From Trueperaceae bacterium (GTDB lineage: Bacteria > Deinococcota > Deinococci > Deinococcales > Trueperaceae), in the NCBI GenBank assembly GCA_007130855.1, contig SLRS01000050.1:1-42463 (forward strand): 42,463 bases of DNA, read 5' to 3'. Below are positions 1-8,656 of this stretch, piece after piece (position 1 is the first letter of the stretch; the number at the start of each line of letters is the position of its first letter). Below the pieces are notes generated by a model. That model searched no databases. It had not been told where the DNA came from and saw only the letters and a list, made by a program, of their open reading frames with translations. A program made the position numbers and the translations under genes.

Positions 1-2138
1 ACGACTTCCCGCAGGACCCGTTCGAGCAGCTCGAGCTCGCCACCCGCGCCGTGTTCAACTCCTGGTTCGGCAAGCGCGCGGTCGACTACCGCAACGCCAC
101 CAACATCCGCCACGACCTCGGCACCGCCGTGAACATCCAGGTGGTCGTGTTCGGCAACATGGGCGAGAACTCCGGTACGGGCGTGGCGTTCACGCGCAAC
201 CCCGTCGACGGGACGAGCGAGATCTACGGCGACTACCTGATGAACGCCCAGGGCGAGGACGTGGTGGCGGGGATCCGCAACACCAAGCCGATCAAGGACC
301 TCAAAGTCGAGATGCCCGAGGTGTACGCCGAGTTCGCGGCCATCTGCGAGCGGCTCGAGCAGCACTTCAAGGACATGCAGGACGTCGAGTTCACGATCGA
401 GCGGGGCAAGCTGTGGATGCTGCAGACCCGCAACGGCAAGCGCACCGCGCGCGCCGCGATCGCCATCGGCGTGGACATGGCCAAGGAGGGCCTGATCGAC
501 AAGCGCGAGGCGCTGATGCGCGTGACGCCCGAGCAGGTCGACATGCTGCTGCATCCGCAGTTCTCCGACGTGGTCAAGACCGAAGCGGCGGAGCGCGGCG
601 AGCGACTCGTCGAGAAGGCCGTCAACGCCAGCCCCGGTGCGGCCGTCGGCAAGGTCGTCTTCGACGCCGATACCGCCGAGGAGTGGGCCAAGCGCGGCGA
701 CCCGGTCATCATGGTGCGGCCCGAGACCCGGCCCGACGACGTCCACGGGATGATCGCCTCCAAGGGCATCCTCACTTCACGCGGCGGCGCGACGAGCCAT
801 GCCGCGGTGGTGGCGCGCCAGTTCGGCACGCCGGCCGTGTGCGGCGCCGACGCGCTCAAGATCAGCGTCGACCGCCAACTGATGGTGCTTGCCCGCGACG
901 AGGGCATCGTCACCGTCCACCAGGGTGACTGGATCTCGATCGATGGCGGTACCGGCGAGGTGTTCCTGGGCCAGCTCCCCACGGTCGATCCCGACTTCGA
1001 CCGCGAGGTGCAGCTGCGCACGCTGCTCGAGTGGGCCGACGAGGTACGCCGCCTCGGCGTGTGGACCAACGCGGACTACCCGCGCGACGCCGAGCGCGCC
1101 CGTGGCTTCGGCGCCGAGGGCATCGGGCTGTGCCGCACCGAGCACATGTTCTTCGAGGAAGAACGGCTGCCGGTGGTGCAGGAGATGATCATGTCGGGCA
1201 ACCGCGAGCGGCGCGTGGACGCGCTCGGGCGGCTGCTGCCGATGCAGCGAGAGGACTTCGAGGGGCTGTTCCGGGCGATGGACGGCCGCCCGGTGATCGT
1301 GCGCCTGCTCGACCCGCCGCTGCACGAGTTCCTGCCTGCCTACGAGGATCTGCTCCAGGAGCTCGCCGATCTGAAGGTGCGCCTGCAGCACTTCCACACC
1401 CTCTCCGAGATCGATGAAGCGCTCACCCAGGTACGGGTCAAGGAGGACCTGCTCACGCGCGTCGCTGAGCTGCGCGAGTCCAACCCGATGCTCGGCCTGC
1501 GCGGCGTGCGTCTGGGCGTGATGCTGCCCGAGGTCACCGAGATGCAGGTGCGCGCGCTGATGGAGGCCGCCGCTCGCGCCACCCAGGACGGCGTCCAGGT
1601 GAAGCCGGAGATCATGGTGCCGCTCACCTCCGACCTGGGCGAGTTCCGGGTGATGGCGGAGATCATCCGCCGCATCGGCGACGAGGTCGAGAAGGAGACC
1701 GAGGTCGAGATCGACTACAAGATCGGTACCATGATCGAGGTACCGCGTGCGGCCCTCACCGCCGGCGAGATCGCGGCCGAGGCGGAGTTCTTCAGCTTCG
1801 GTACCAACGACCTCACCCAGACGACCTACGGGATCTCGCGCGACGACGCGGAAGGCAAGTTCCTGATCCAGTACGTCGAGCAGGGTGTCATCCCCGAGAA
1901 CCCCTTCCAGCACCTCGATCGCCCGGGTGTGGGCCGGCTGGTCGAGATCGCGGTCAGCGAAGGCCGTGCCGCGCGCCCCGACTTGCACGTCGGCATCTGC
2001 GGCGAGCACGGCGGCGACCCGTCCTCGATCGAGTTCTGCCACCTCACCGGGCTCGACTACGTCAGCTGCAGCCCGTACCGCGTGCCGGTCGCGCGCCTGG
2101 CAGCCGCGCAGGCGGCCATCCGCTTCCCGCAGGACTGA
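1..2138 (+). CDS. ppdK: Pyruvate, phosphate dikinase (5'-truncated by window edge)
   Basis: PPDK interconverts pyruvate, ATP and phosphate with phosphoenolpyruvate, AMP and pyrophosphate in the cytoplasm. The reading frame is open from base 3, so the N-terminal part (about 185 residues of a family usually near 880) lies outside the window. Visible are the end of the nucleotide-binding domain, the phosphohistidine domain with GGATSHAAVVARQFG (catalytic His codon 798-800, preceded by the regulatory Thr-Ser) and the C-terminal PEP/pyruvate barrel with GICGEHGGDP (catalytic Cys codon 1998-2000). No frameshift is seen. The gene is followed by a strong hairpin and converges on the uronate operon, so it is probably an independent unit. 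It could recycle pyruvate made by sugar-acid breakdown, but that is inference. Family assignment is secure. Confidence 0.97.
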   Translation, partial: DFPQDPFEQLELATRAVFNSWFGKRAVDYRNATNIRHDLGTAVNIQVVVFGNMGENSGTGVAFTRNPVDGTSEIYGDYLMNAQGEDVVAGIRNTKPIKDLKVEMPEVYAEFAAICERLEQHFKDMQDVEFTIERGKLWMLQTRNGKRTARAAIAIGVDMAKEGLIDKREALMRVTPEQVDMLLHPQFSDVVKTEAAERGERLVEKAVNASPGAAVGKVVFDADTAEEWAKRGDPVIMVRPETRPDDVHGMIASKGILTSRGGATSHAAVVARQFGTPAVCGADALKISVDRQLMVLARDEGIVTVHQGDWISIDGGTGEVFLGQLPTVDPDFDREVQLRTLLEWADEVRRLGVWTNADYPRDAERARGFGAEGIGLCRTEHMFFEEERLPVVQEMIMSGNRERRVDALGRLLPMQREDFEGLFRAMDGRPVIVRLLDPPLHEFLPAYEDLLQELADLKVRLQHFHTLSEIDEALTQVRVKEDLLTRVAELRESNPMLGLRGVRLGVMLPEVTEMQVRALMEAAARATQDGVQVKPEIMVPLTSDLGEFRVMAEIIRRIGDEVEKETEVEIDYKIGTMIEVPRAALTAGEIAAEAEFFSFGTNDLTQTTYGISRDDAEGKFLIQYVEQGVIPENPFQHLDRPGVGRLVEIAVSEGRAARPDLHVGICGEHGGDPSSIEFCHLTGLDYVSCSPYRVPVARLAAAQAAIRFPQD

Positions 2139-2158
2139 GCTTCGGCGTTCCTCCCTCA

Positions 2159-2190
2159 GGACCCGCTCACCGTCGTCGGTGAGCGGGTCC
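2159..2190. terminator. Hairpin terminator between convergent ppdK and kdgK
   Basis: A perfect 14-bp stem (GGACCCGCTCACCG paired with CGGTGAGCGGGTCC) closes a TCGT loop, 20 bases after the ppdK stop. There is no clear T-run on the plus side. Its position between convergent genes fits a bidirectional terminator or RNA 3'-end stabiliser. Confidence 0.8.
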
Positions 2191-2287
2191 TCGTCAAGTC
2201 CGGTCGCGCCACGGTGAGCCCCGACGCTGACGGCGCTCACGCGTGTACCGGCGGCCCGACGCCAGGGGAGACCCTACCGATCGCGTC

Positions 2288-3367
2288 TCAGCGCTTGACC
2301 CGCGCGTTCCCCTGCCACGCGCTCCACACCTGCTCCTCGTCGGCCACGTTGGCGTAGTCGGTCAGGAAGGTGGTCGCCAGCGCACCCGTGGCCCAGCCGA
2401 ACTGCACCCACGTGTCACTCTCCCAGCCGCGCAGGATGGCGTAGAGCATGCCGCCGACGAAGCCGTCGCCGCCGCCGATGCGGTCGAGCACGCCGATCTC
2501 GCGCGGCTCGACCACGTGCCAACGGTCGCCCTCCGCCAGCATGGCGCCCCAGCGGTGGAGGTTGGCGTGCACCACCTCGCGCAAGGTGGTGGCGAACACC
2601 GACACGTTGGGGTACGCCTGCTTGGCACGCTCGATCATGCCCTTGAAGCCACCCAACTCGCTGGCGAGGTTCGCGCCACCGGCCTCGGGGCCCTCGATGC
2701 CGAGGCAGAGCTGGAAGTCCTCCTCGTTGCCGATCAGCACGTCCGATAAGCTGCTGATCTCGGCGAACTGCGCGCGCAGCTCCTCCTCGCCCCCCTCCCA
2801 GAACGAGGCGCGGTGGTTGAGGTCGAACGAGATGCGGGTGCCGAAGCGCCGCGCGGTGCGGGCGAGCTCGACGCAGAAGCGGCTCGTCTCCGGCGACAGC
2901 GCCGCGATCAAGCCCGACAGGTGCATCATCGCCACGCCCTCGGTCCCGAAGATCCGCTCCAGGTCGAAGTCCTCGACGTCGAGCGTGCGCCCGACCTCGC
3001 CGGCACGGTCGTTGTGCACGCGCGGGCCGCGCACGCCCAGGCCGCTGTCGGCGAGGTTGAACTGGTGCCGGTAGCCCCACGGGTTGCCCTGGGGGACGAG
3101 CACGGCCTCGACGTCCATGTGCCGCCGCGACAGGTCGTCGCGGATCATGCGCGCCACGGGGCTGTCCTCGACGAGGGCGGTCAGCACCTTGACCGGGAGT
3201 CCGAGCAGCGACGAGACGCTGGCCACGTTCGTCTCGGCGCTGGTCACCTGCATGACGAAGCGCTCGCTGGCGTGGAACGGTTGCGCGTTCTCGGGCGTCA
3301 GCCGGACCCCCATGCTGGTGGGCACCAGCAACGCGTAGGCGGCATCGGACTTGAGCGATATCGTCAT
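2288..3367 (-). CDS. kdgK: 2-keto-3-deoxygluconate kinase-like PfkB sugar kinase
   Basis: PfkB-family sugar kinase of 359 residues. In this setting it most likely phosphorylates 2-keto-3-deoxygluconate, the product of UxuA, to the 6-phosphate that feeds the Entner-Doudoroff aldolase. The C-terminal PfkB signature reads DRIGGGDGFVGG at residues 295-306, with Asp301 as catalytic base. DRIGGGD is the form common in KdgK proteins. An ETNVA segment near residue 45 matches the N-terminal substrate region. The ATG at 3367 is chosen because GAAGGGA lies just upstream and the protein then aligns from its first strand. An in-frame extension back to 3709 would run through uxaC and is not credible. It is the last gene of the uxaE-uxuB-larA-uxaC operon, 77 bases after uxaC. 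No KDPG aldolase gene is in the window. Confidence 0.88.
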   Translation of the reverse strand: MTISLKSDAAYALLVPTSMGVRLTPENAQPFHASERFVMQVTSAETNVASVSSLLGLPVKVLTALVEDSPVARMIRDDLSRRHMDVEAVLVPQGNPWGYRHQFNLADSGLGVRGPRVHNDRAGEVGRTLDVEDFDLERIFGTEGVAMMHLSGLIAALSPETSRFCVELARTARRFGTRISFDLNHRASFWEGGEEELRAQFAEISSLSDVLIGNEEDFQLCLGIEGPEAGGANLASELGGFKGMIERAKQAYPNVSVFATTLREVVHANLHRWGAMLAEGDRWHVVEPREIGVLDRIGGGDGFVGGMLYAILRGWESDTWVQFGWATGALATTFLTDYANVADEEQVWSAWQGNARVKR

Positions 3368-3444
3368 GCGACCATTCCCTTCGAGGCGTGCGTCGTCGGC
3401 ACGCAGCGCATGGATGCACAATACCGGCGGCGATCGGTCGCGCG

Positions 3445-4857
3445 TCAGGGCAGCCGGTAGGTGGCCTTCGCCTGGTCGTACGCCAGCGCCCTGGCCAGGC
3501 TCGGTGCCACGTCCTCGTCGATCAGGCCGCGCGCGACCCGTCCCGCCAGCCAGTTGCAGCTCACGCGCCGCCACACGTCGTGGCGGGCGCGGATCGACGG
3601 GTAGGCGCGCGTGTCGTCGTTGAAGCCGGCCAGGTTGTAGATGCCGGCGGTCTCGACGACCGCGTCCAGGTAGCGCTCCATTCCCAGCACCGAGTCGAAG
3701 AACCACCACGGCGCGCCGAGCCGCAGCGCCGGATAGTGCCCCGCGAGCGGGGCGAGTTCACGACTGTAGGTGCTCTCGTCGAGCGTGAACAGCACCACTG
3801 TGAAACCAGGGTCGGCGCCGAGCCGCTGGAGCAGCGGGCGCAGCGCGCGGGTCCACTCGGTGGCCACGGGGATGTCGGCCCCCACGTCGCGGCCGAAGCG
3901 CTCGAAGAGGGCCTGATGATGGTCGCGTAAGGAACCGACGTGGAGCTGCATCACCAGGCCGTCGTCGGCCGACATGCGGGCCATCTCGGCCAGCATGTGC
4001 GAGGCGAAGCGGCCCCGGTCGAGCGCGTCGGCGCGGCTCGACAGCAGTCGATCGTAGGTGGCCGCCGCGCTGTCGGCTTCGAGCCAACGGATGTCGGCGC
4101 TGAAGGTGCCGTGGTCGGTGGCGGTCGCGCCGGCGGCGCGGAAGGCGCTGCGGCGCGCCTCCAATGCCCTCAGGTACCCGCCGTAGTCGCTCACGTCGAC
4201 GCCACTGCGCTCGGCCAGCAGATCGAGCGCACTGCGCCAGTCGTCGCGCGTAGGGTCGATGACGGCGTCGGGACGGAAGGTGGGGCGCACCGAGAAGCCT
4301 TTGGCCTGGAGCTGCTGGTGCTGCCCCAGGCTGTCGGTGGCGGCGTCGGTGGTGCACAGCACCTCCACCCCGAGGCGTTCGAACAGCGCCCTGGGACGGT
4401 AGGCCGGTCGTGCCAGCCGCTCGCTGAGGTGGTCGAACAGGGCGTCGGCGTTCCTCGCCGAGGGGCGCTCCTCGACGTCGAACAAGTCGATCAGCTCGTG
4501 CTTGAGCCACAGGCCGGTGGGGGTGCCTGCGAACAGGTGGAAGTGTTCGCAGAAGCGGCGCCAGATGGCGCGCGGGTCGCTCTCGCTGGGGCCGCCGTCG
4601 CGGCGGGCCAGACCGAGGTCCTCCAGCGCCACGCCCTGGCTGTAGAGCATGCGCACCACGTAGTGGTCGGGAACCACCAGCAGCGTGGCGGGGTCGCCCA
4701 GGGGCGCGTCGTCCGCCAGCAAGCTGGGCGCCACGTGGCCGTGCGGGCACACCAGCGGCAGCTCGCGTACGGCGTCGTAGAGCGAACGCGCCACGTCGCG
4801 CTGGCGCGGTTCGGGGGCGAAGCAGCGGTCGGGGTCGAGGGTCCACGGGGTGCTCAT
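3445..4857 (-). CDS. uxaC: Uronate (glucuronate) isomerase
   Basis: UxaC isomerises D-glucuronate to D-fructuronate and D-galacturonate to D-tagaturonate, the first step of the isomerase route of hexuronate use. It is an amidohydrolase-fold enzyme. The protein is 470 residues, the family's usual length. Seen are the N-terminal metal motif variant CPHGHVAPSLLADD near residue 37, ERLGVEVLCTTDAATDSL, and an ending typical of the family (CNWLAGRVARGLIDEDVA). The ATG at 4857 is preceded by AGGAGGAG at ideal spacing. That Shine-Dalgarno overlaps the stop of the upstream LarA-family gene. Next to uxaE, uxuB and kdgK the function is well supported. The exact uronate preferred cannot be read from sequence. 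Confidence 0.93.
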   Translation of the reverse strand: MSTPWTLDPDRCFAPEPRQRDVARSLYDAVRELPLVCPHGHVAPSLLADDAPLGDPATLLVVPDHYVVRMLYSQGVALEDLGLARRDGGPSESDPRAIWRRFCEHFHLFAGTPTGLWLKHELIDLFDVEERPSARNADALFDHLSERLARPAYRPRALFERLGVEVLCTTDAATDSLGQHQQLQAKGFSVRPTFRPDAVIDPTRDDWRSALDLLAERSGVDVSDYGGYLRALEARRSAFRAAGATATDHGTFSADIRWLEADSAAATYDRLLSSRADALDRGRFASHMLAEMARMSADDGLVMQLHVGSLRDHHQALFERFGRDVGADIPVATEWTRALRPLLQRLGADPGFTVVLFTLDESTYSRELAPLAGHYPALRLGAPWWFFDSVLGMERYLDAVVETAGIYNLAGFNDDTRAYPSIRARHDVWRRVSCNWLAGRVARGLIDEDVAPSLARALAYDQAKATYRLP

Positions 4858-4866
4858 GCGCTCCTC

Positions 4867-6189
4867 CTAAGCTGACGAGCCTTCGCCGACGGCCAGCTCG
4901 GCGCGATACAGCCGCTCGCCCGCCTTGCGTACGAGCAGCACGCCCTCGTCCTCGCGATCGGCCCAGGCCTCCGGATCGATGCCGGCGGGGTCGAGGTAAC
5001 CGAGGCCCAGGCGGGCGCAGGTCGCGGCGCCCAACTGGCTGGACAGCGTCACGCGAACGCGCGGGATCTCGCGGCCGGCCTCCCAGCGCCCGGCGCCGCG
5101 CACGTGCGTGGAGTGTGCCAGCACCCCGAGCGGCACGTCGCGAAAGCGCTCCCATTGCTCCAGGAAGTAGGGCAGCGTGTGGTATCCGATGCGCTCGATC
5201 CAATCGCCGTGCACGCGGCTGACGGTGTCGAGGTGCGGGGCGTGGATGACGAGCTCGCCGCCCTCGGCGAGGGCCGGCTCGAGCTTGTACATCGCCTTGC
5301 CGGCCGTCCAGAGCTCGTCGTACATCGGCGGTGCGCAGGCAAGCACCCGCTGCATCGGACGGCTGAGGTGAGTCACGTGACGCTCGTTCGAGAGCGCCGC
5401 CGCTTCACGCCAGGCATCGACGGGGTCGCCGATCGTGATGGCGCTCGCGCCGCCGGACTCGATGGTCAGGGCGATCAGGGTGGTGGCGACCGGCACCAGC
5501 TCCGCCGCCGCGTGGATCATGTCGCGCACCGGCGTGTCGGCGAGGCCGATCGTGCCGAGCACGCCCGACAACGCGCCCAGCCAGTGGGTGACGTTGATCA
5601 TGTCGGCGCCGCTGACCCCCGGGAAGTAATACTTGTAGCCCCCTGAGAAGCCGACCACCTCGTGCGGGAAGGTGGGACCGAGGATGACGACGTGGTCCGC
5701 GTCCGGCACCGCGCGGTTGATCAGCACGTCGACGTCGCCGCCCAGGGTGGGGTGCCAACGATCGCCAGCGATCTCCTCGATGCGCGAGCGCGGCAGGGTG
5801 CCGAGCGATACCAGCGTGCCGTCTTCAAACCAGCCGTGGTTCACGAGGCGCACGTGCCGGTAGCGGCCGGCGCGCGCCTCGGCGTCGATGCCGACGAGCC
5901 GCTGGAGCCGCTCCTCGTCGAGCGGAGGGTGGGAGCCGAGCGCGACCATGAAGGTCAACTCGCGCGCATCCGCGAGCAGGTCGACGAGGTCGGCGAAGAG
6001 CTGTGGCAGCGGCAGGGTGCGGGTGTGATCGGGGATGAGCACCAGCACGCGCTCGCCGGAGCCGATGCCGGCGAGGCCCGTCTCCAGCGTCCGTCGCACG
6101 GTGGCGGCGGGCAGCGTCGCGCCGGCCGGGGCCGCGGCGCGAGCGCTGATGGCACCCTCGTGGCCGGTCGCGCGACGCACGGGGGTCAC
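4867..6189 (-). CDS. LarA-family (nickel-pincer) racemase/epimerase
   Basis: About 440 residues of the LarA/DUF2088 family, whose known members racemise or epimerise 2-hydroxy acids with a nickel-pincer nucleotide cofactor. Key residues are present: PDHTR near 54, a His after VALGS at 87, His176 (TFPHE), Lys186 (FSGGYKYYFPG) and His202 (VTHW). The spacing of the last three (10 and 16 residues) equals that of His174, Lys184 and His200 in Lactobacillus plantarum LarA, from memory. The GTG at 6189 overlaps the uxuB stop as GTGA, suggesting translational coupling; GTG at 6180 is an alternative. An open frame back to 7134 is a shadow of uxuB. Within a hexuronate operon the likely substrate is a sugar acid such as mannonate, gluconate or altronate, not lactate. 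The LarB/C/E cofactor genes are not in the window. Confidence 0.82.
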   Translation of the reverse strand: MTPVRRATGHEGAISARAAAPAGATLPAATVRRTLETGLAGIGSGERVLVLIPDHTRTLPLPQLFADLVDLLADARELTFMVALGSHPPLDEERLQRLVGIDAEARAGRYRHVRLVNHGWFEDGTLVSLGTLPRSRIEEIAGDRWHPTLGGDVDVLINRAVPDADHVVILGPTFPHEVVGFSGGYKYYFPGVSGADMINVTHWLGALSGVLGTIGLADTPVRDMIHAAAELVPVATTLIALTIESGGASAITIGDPVDAWREAAALSNERHVTHLSRPMQRVLACAPPMYDELWTAGKAMYKLEPALAEGGELVIHAPHLDTVSRVHGDWIERIGYHTLPYFLEQWERFRDVPLGVLAHSTHVRGAGRWEAGREIPRVRVTLSSQLGAATCARLGLGYLDPAGIDPEAWADREDEGVLLVRKAGERLYRAELAVGEGSSA

Positions 6190-6998
6190 ACCCCTCCGAA
6201 CGCCGCGTAGCCGCCGTCGACCGGGACCACCACGCCGGTCACGAAGCGTGAGGCGTCGCTGGCGAGCCACACGGCGGTGCCGACGAGGTCGTCGGGGTCG
6301 CCGAAGCGGCCCATCGGCGTGTTGCGAAGGATGCTCGCTCCGCGCTCGGTGGGCTCGCCGTCGGGCTGCAGCAACAGCGTCCGGTTCTGCTCGCCCACGA
6401 AGAAGCCCGGGGCGATCGCGTTGACGCGCAGCCCCTCGCCGTAGGTCTGGGCCAGGTGGACGGCCAGCCAGCGTGTGAGGTTGTCGACCGCGGCCTTGGC
6501 CGCCCCGTAGCCGAGCACGCGCGAGAGCGGCTTCTGGGCCGCCATCGAGCTGACGGTGATCACCGAGCCGCGGCCGGCTTGCACCATGGCGGGGGCGAAC
6601 GCCTGGATGGCGAGCAGGGTGCCGTCGAGGTTGAGCGCCACCACCTGCCGGAACGCCTCGGGCGTGAGACCGAAGAGGTCGCGCTCGCCATGGACGATCG
6701 CGTCGGGACGGTTGCCGCCGGCAGCGGTCAGCAGGACGTCGCAGCGGCCCCAAGCCTGCGCCACGCGTTCCGCGGCGTCGGCGAGGGCTTCCGGGTCGAG
6801 CACGTCGGCGCTGACGCCGAGGGCCTCGTGGCCGGCCTGGCGCAGATCGGCCGCGGCGGTGTCGACCCGCTCCCGGCGGCGCGAGACCAGCGCCACCTTG
6901 GCGCCGGCTCGGGCCAGGCCGCGCGCCATCGCCAGGCCGAGGGTGCCGGCGCCGCCGGTGACCACGGCCACGCGCCCTTCCAGGCCGAAGCGCGTCAT
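6186..6998 (-). CDS. uxuB: SDR-type D-mannonate (fructuronate) oxidoreductase
   Basis: Short-chain dehydrogenase of 270 residues. It resembles the SDR-type UxuB (Bacillus YjmF type) that reduces D-fructuronate to D-mannonate with NADH. The nucleotide motif TGGAGTLG is at 14-21, the active-site Ser at about 150-151 (TVSSMAAQ), and Tyr164 with Lys168 form YxxxK. The stretch PGFFVGEQNR is shared with a second copy at 27054-27881 and seems typical of this subfamily. The start ATG at 6998 overlaps the uxaE stop (ATGA). The neighbours supply the steps before (UxaC) and after (UxuA). SDR substrate assignments are always less certain than family assignment. Confidence 0.85.
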   Translation of the reverse strand: MTRFGLEGRVAVVTGGAGTLGLAMARGLARAGAKVALVSRRRERVDTAAADLRQAGHEALGVSADVLDPEALADAAERVAQAWGRCDVLLTAAGGNRPDAIVHGERDLFGLTPEAFRQVVALNLDGTLLAIQAFAPAMVQAGRGSVITVSSMAAQKPLSRVLGYGAAKAAVDNLTRWLAVHLAQTYGEGLRVNAIAPGFFVGEQNRTLLLQPDGEPTERGASILRNTPMGRFGDPDDLVGTAVWLASDASRFVTGVVVPVDGGYAAFGGV

Positions 6999-8515
6999 GC
7001 CGTCGCCTCGGCCGCGGCGGTCGCCACGAACGGCGCCAGGTGACGCTCGAAGTGGCGCCGCAGGGCGTCGCGGTAGGCGTCCTCGTGGGCCCCGAGCAGC
7101 GCGCGCAGGCGCGGGCCGTAGCGCTCCAGGGCACTGCCGAAGGTCACGTGCAGGACCTGGCGGGCGTCACGCTGCTCGAGGAGCGCCAGCAGTGCGCTGC
7201 CCGGCAGGGCGGCCGGATCGGGCACGCGCTCCGGGCGCCCGCCGATGTGGTAGCTCACGACGTCCTCGGCGAAACGCTCGAGCCCGAGCCGCACCACGTC
7301 GTGCAGCAGGCCCGGCTCTGCGGCGCCCGCCACGCGCAGCGCCTCCAGGTAGCTGGTGCCGGCGGTCTTGAGGTGCACGCGTGCGCCGGCCGCGGCGGCG
7401 GCGATGGGGTACACGGCGAACTTGTCGGAGCCGGAGTGGAGGCTGAGCTTGTAGTCGCCGAGCGCGGCGGCGACGCGAGCGTGGCCGTCGAGATCGCGCG
7501 CGAGCGCCGCTAAGTCGCCGAGGTAGTCGATGCCCTTCTCGAACGCGCCCACGAAGCGTGGCGCCAGCGATACCCAGTCCACGTCCAGGCGCCGCAGCTC
7601 GAGGGCCAGGTAGGCGTGCTCGGCCAGCGTGGTGGGCGTCGCCGTCTCGTCGACCGACACCTCGACCTCGGCCCTCCCGGGGCCCGCCTTGGCGCGCAGG
7701 TGGTGCGTCAGACGCATCACGTGGGCGACGGCAGCGCCGTACTTGACGGCGGCTCGCTGCAGCGCCTCGTTGTCGAAGCGCAGCGCGCGCTCGCCGAGGT
7801 CGAGTTCGAAGCCAGCGAGCCGCGCCATCAGATCGTCGGGACTGCTGTCGAGCGCCGGCCACGGTGGCCGCTGCTCGAAGGCCTCCTGGAGCGCGCCGCC
7901 CCGGAGCGTATCGGCGTCGTCGTGGACGTGGGCGCCGGGGTCGATGGTGAACATCGAGTAGCCGGCATCGAGGCACAGGTCGACGTCGGCCTCGGTCTTG
8001 AGGTGATCGGCGTCGGCACCGACGGGATGACGCCATCCGGCCCGGAACGCGCCGGCGGTGGCGTCGTCGAGCACGCCCTGGGGGGTGCGGCCGGTGCGCG
8101 CGTTCTCGCGCATCGACTGTTGCGCGAAGATCGCCGCGACGCGCCCCTCGGCACGTGCGGCGCGGAGCGCGTCGACGTGGCCGGGGGTGGCCAGGCCGAG
8201 GCGGTCGCCGAAGCCGGCCGACGTACCGGGGCCTAGCGGCACCGGCGACAGGTTGGGGAGCGCACGGCGCAAGGCCGCGAGGTTCGCGCCGCCGAGCGCT
8301 CCGCGCAGGACGATCACCTCGCCGTGGCGGTGCGCCTCGCCGGCGAACCCGGTGAGCGACTCGGAGCGCTCGCTCGCCAGCGCAAGTCGGAAGCTGCCGT
8401 CCGCCAGGCGCTCGGCCCAGAGGCTGCGAGCACCGTGCACACGGACGCTGCCGGGGACGAGCCCACGAGCGAACAGCGCGGCCGTGGCTCGGAGGTCTTC
8501 GTGGTGCTGGTTCAT
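6995..8515 (-). CDS. uxaE: Tagaturonate/fructuronate epimerase
   Basis: A 506-residue protein recognised as UxaE, the hexuronate epimerase first known from Thermotoga. It converts D-tagaturonate to D-fructuronate so that galacturonate can enter the UxuB-UxuA branch. Conserved stretches seen are GFGDRLGLATPGH (about 101-113), ADADHLKTEADVD, YKLSLHSGSDKFAVYP and VHLKTAGTSYLEALR, which hold the His, Asp and Lys residues expected to bind metal and substrate. The ATG at 8515 has AAAGGA upstream. It is the first gene of the minus-strand uronate operon, and its 5' region carries a LacI-type operator candidate at 8578-8589. Its presence means the operon should handle both glucuronate and galacturonate. 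Confidence 0.88.
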   Translation of the reverse strand: MNQHHEDLRATAALFARGLVPGSVRVHGARSLWAERLADGSFRLALASERSESLTGFAGEAHRHGEVIVLRGALGGANLAALRRALPNLSPVPLGPGTSAGFGDRLGLATPGHVDALRAARAEGRVAAIFAQQSMRENARTGRTPQGVLDDATAGAFRAGWRHPVGADADHLKTEADVDLCLDAGYSMFTIDPGAHVHDDADTLRGGALQEAFEQRPPWPALDSSPDDLMARLAGFELDLGERALRFDNEALQRAAVKYGAAVAHVMRLTHHLRAKAGPGRAEVEVSVDETATPTTLAEHAYLALELRRLDVDWVSLAPRFVGAFEKGIDYLGDLAALARDLDGHARVAAALGDYKLSLHSGSDKFAVYPIAAAAAGARVHLKTAGTSYLEALRVAGAAEPGLLHDVVRLGLERFAEDVVSYHIGGRPERVPDPAALPGSALLALLEQRDARQVLHVTFGSALERYGPRLRALLGAHEDAYRDALRRHFERHLAPFVATAAAEATA

Positions 8516-8577
8516 GCGTGTCCTTTCGCGTTCCGACGCTCCCTCACGGAGGCCGCCTCGTGCGTCTGGTGCGCACC

Positions 8578-8589
8578 GTGAACGCTAAC
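8578..8589. promoter_or_regulatory. LacI-type operator candidate upstream of uxaE
   Basis: GTGAACGCTAAC matches the palindrome GTTAnCGnTAAC at all but one defined position. It lies 62 bases before the uxaE start, between uxaE and lacI, and is one of four such sites in the window. I could not place a convincing -35/-10 pair here. Confidence 0.65.
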
Positions 8590-8656
8590 GTCAGGGTTGA
8601 TCGCGAACCTTGGCCGCAAGCCGCCAGCGTCGTGCGCCGCGAGGCGAGCCCGGGCG

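Noticed and set aside
777-2240. Long minus-strand open frame opposite ppdK
   Set aside because: It lies antisense to a clearly coding gene, has His/Asp/Arg-rich low-complexity composition and no family motif. Such mirror frames are expected at this GC content.
2288-3709. N-terminal extension of the sugar kinase
   Set aside because: The extra residues overlap uxaC in another frame. The ATG at 3367 has a Shine-Dalgarno and gives the family's normal length.
4867-7134. Possible fusion protein with the LarA family as C-terminal half
   Set aside because: The upstream part of this frame is an out-of-frame shadow of uxuB, rich in Arg and Pro. The GTGA overlap gives a natural LarA start.
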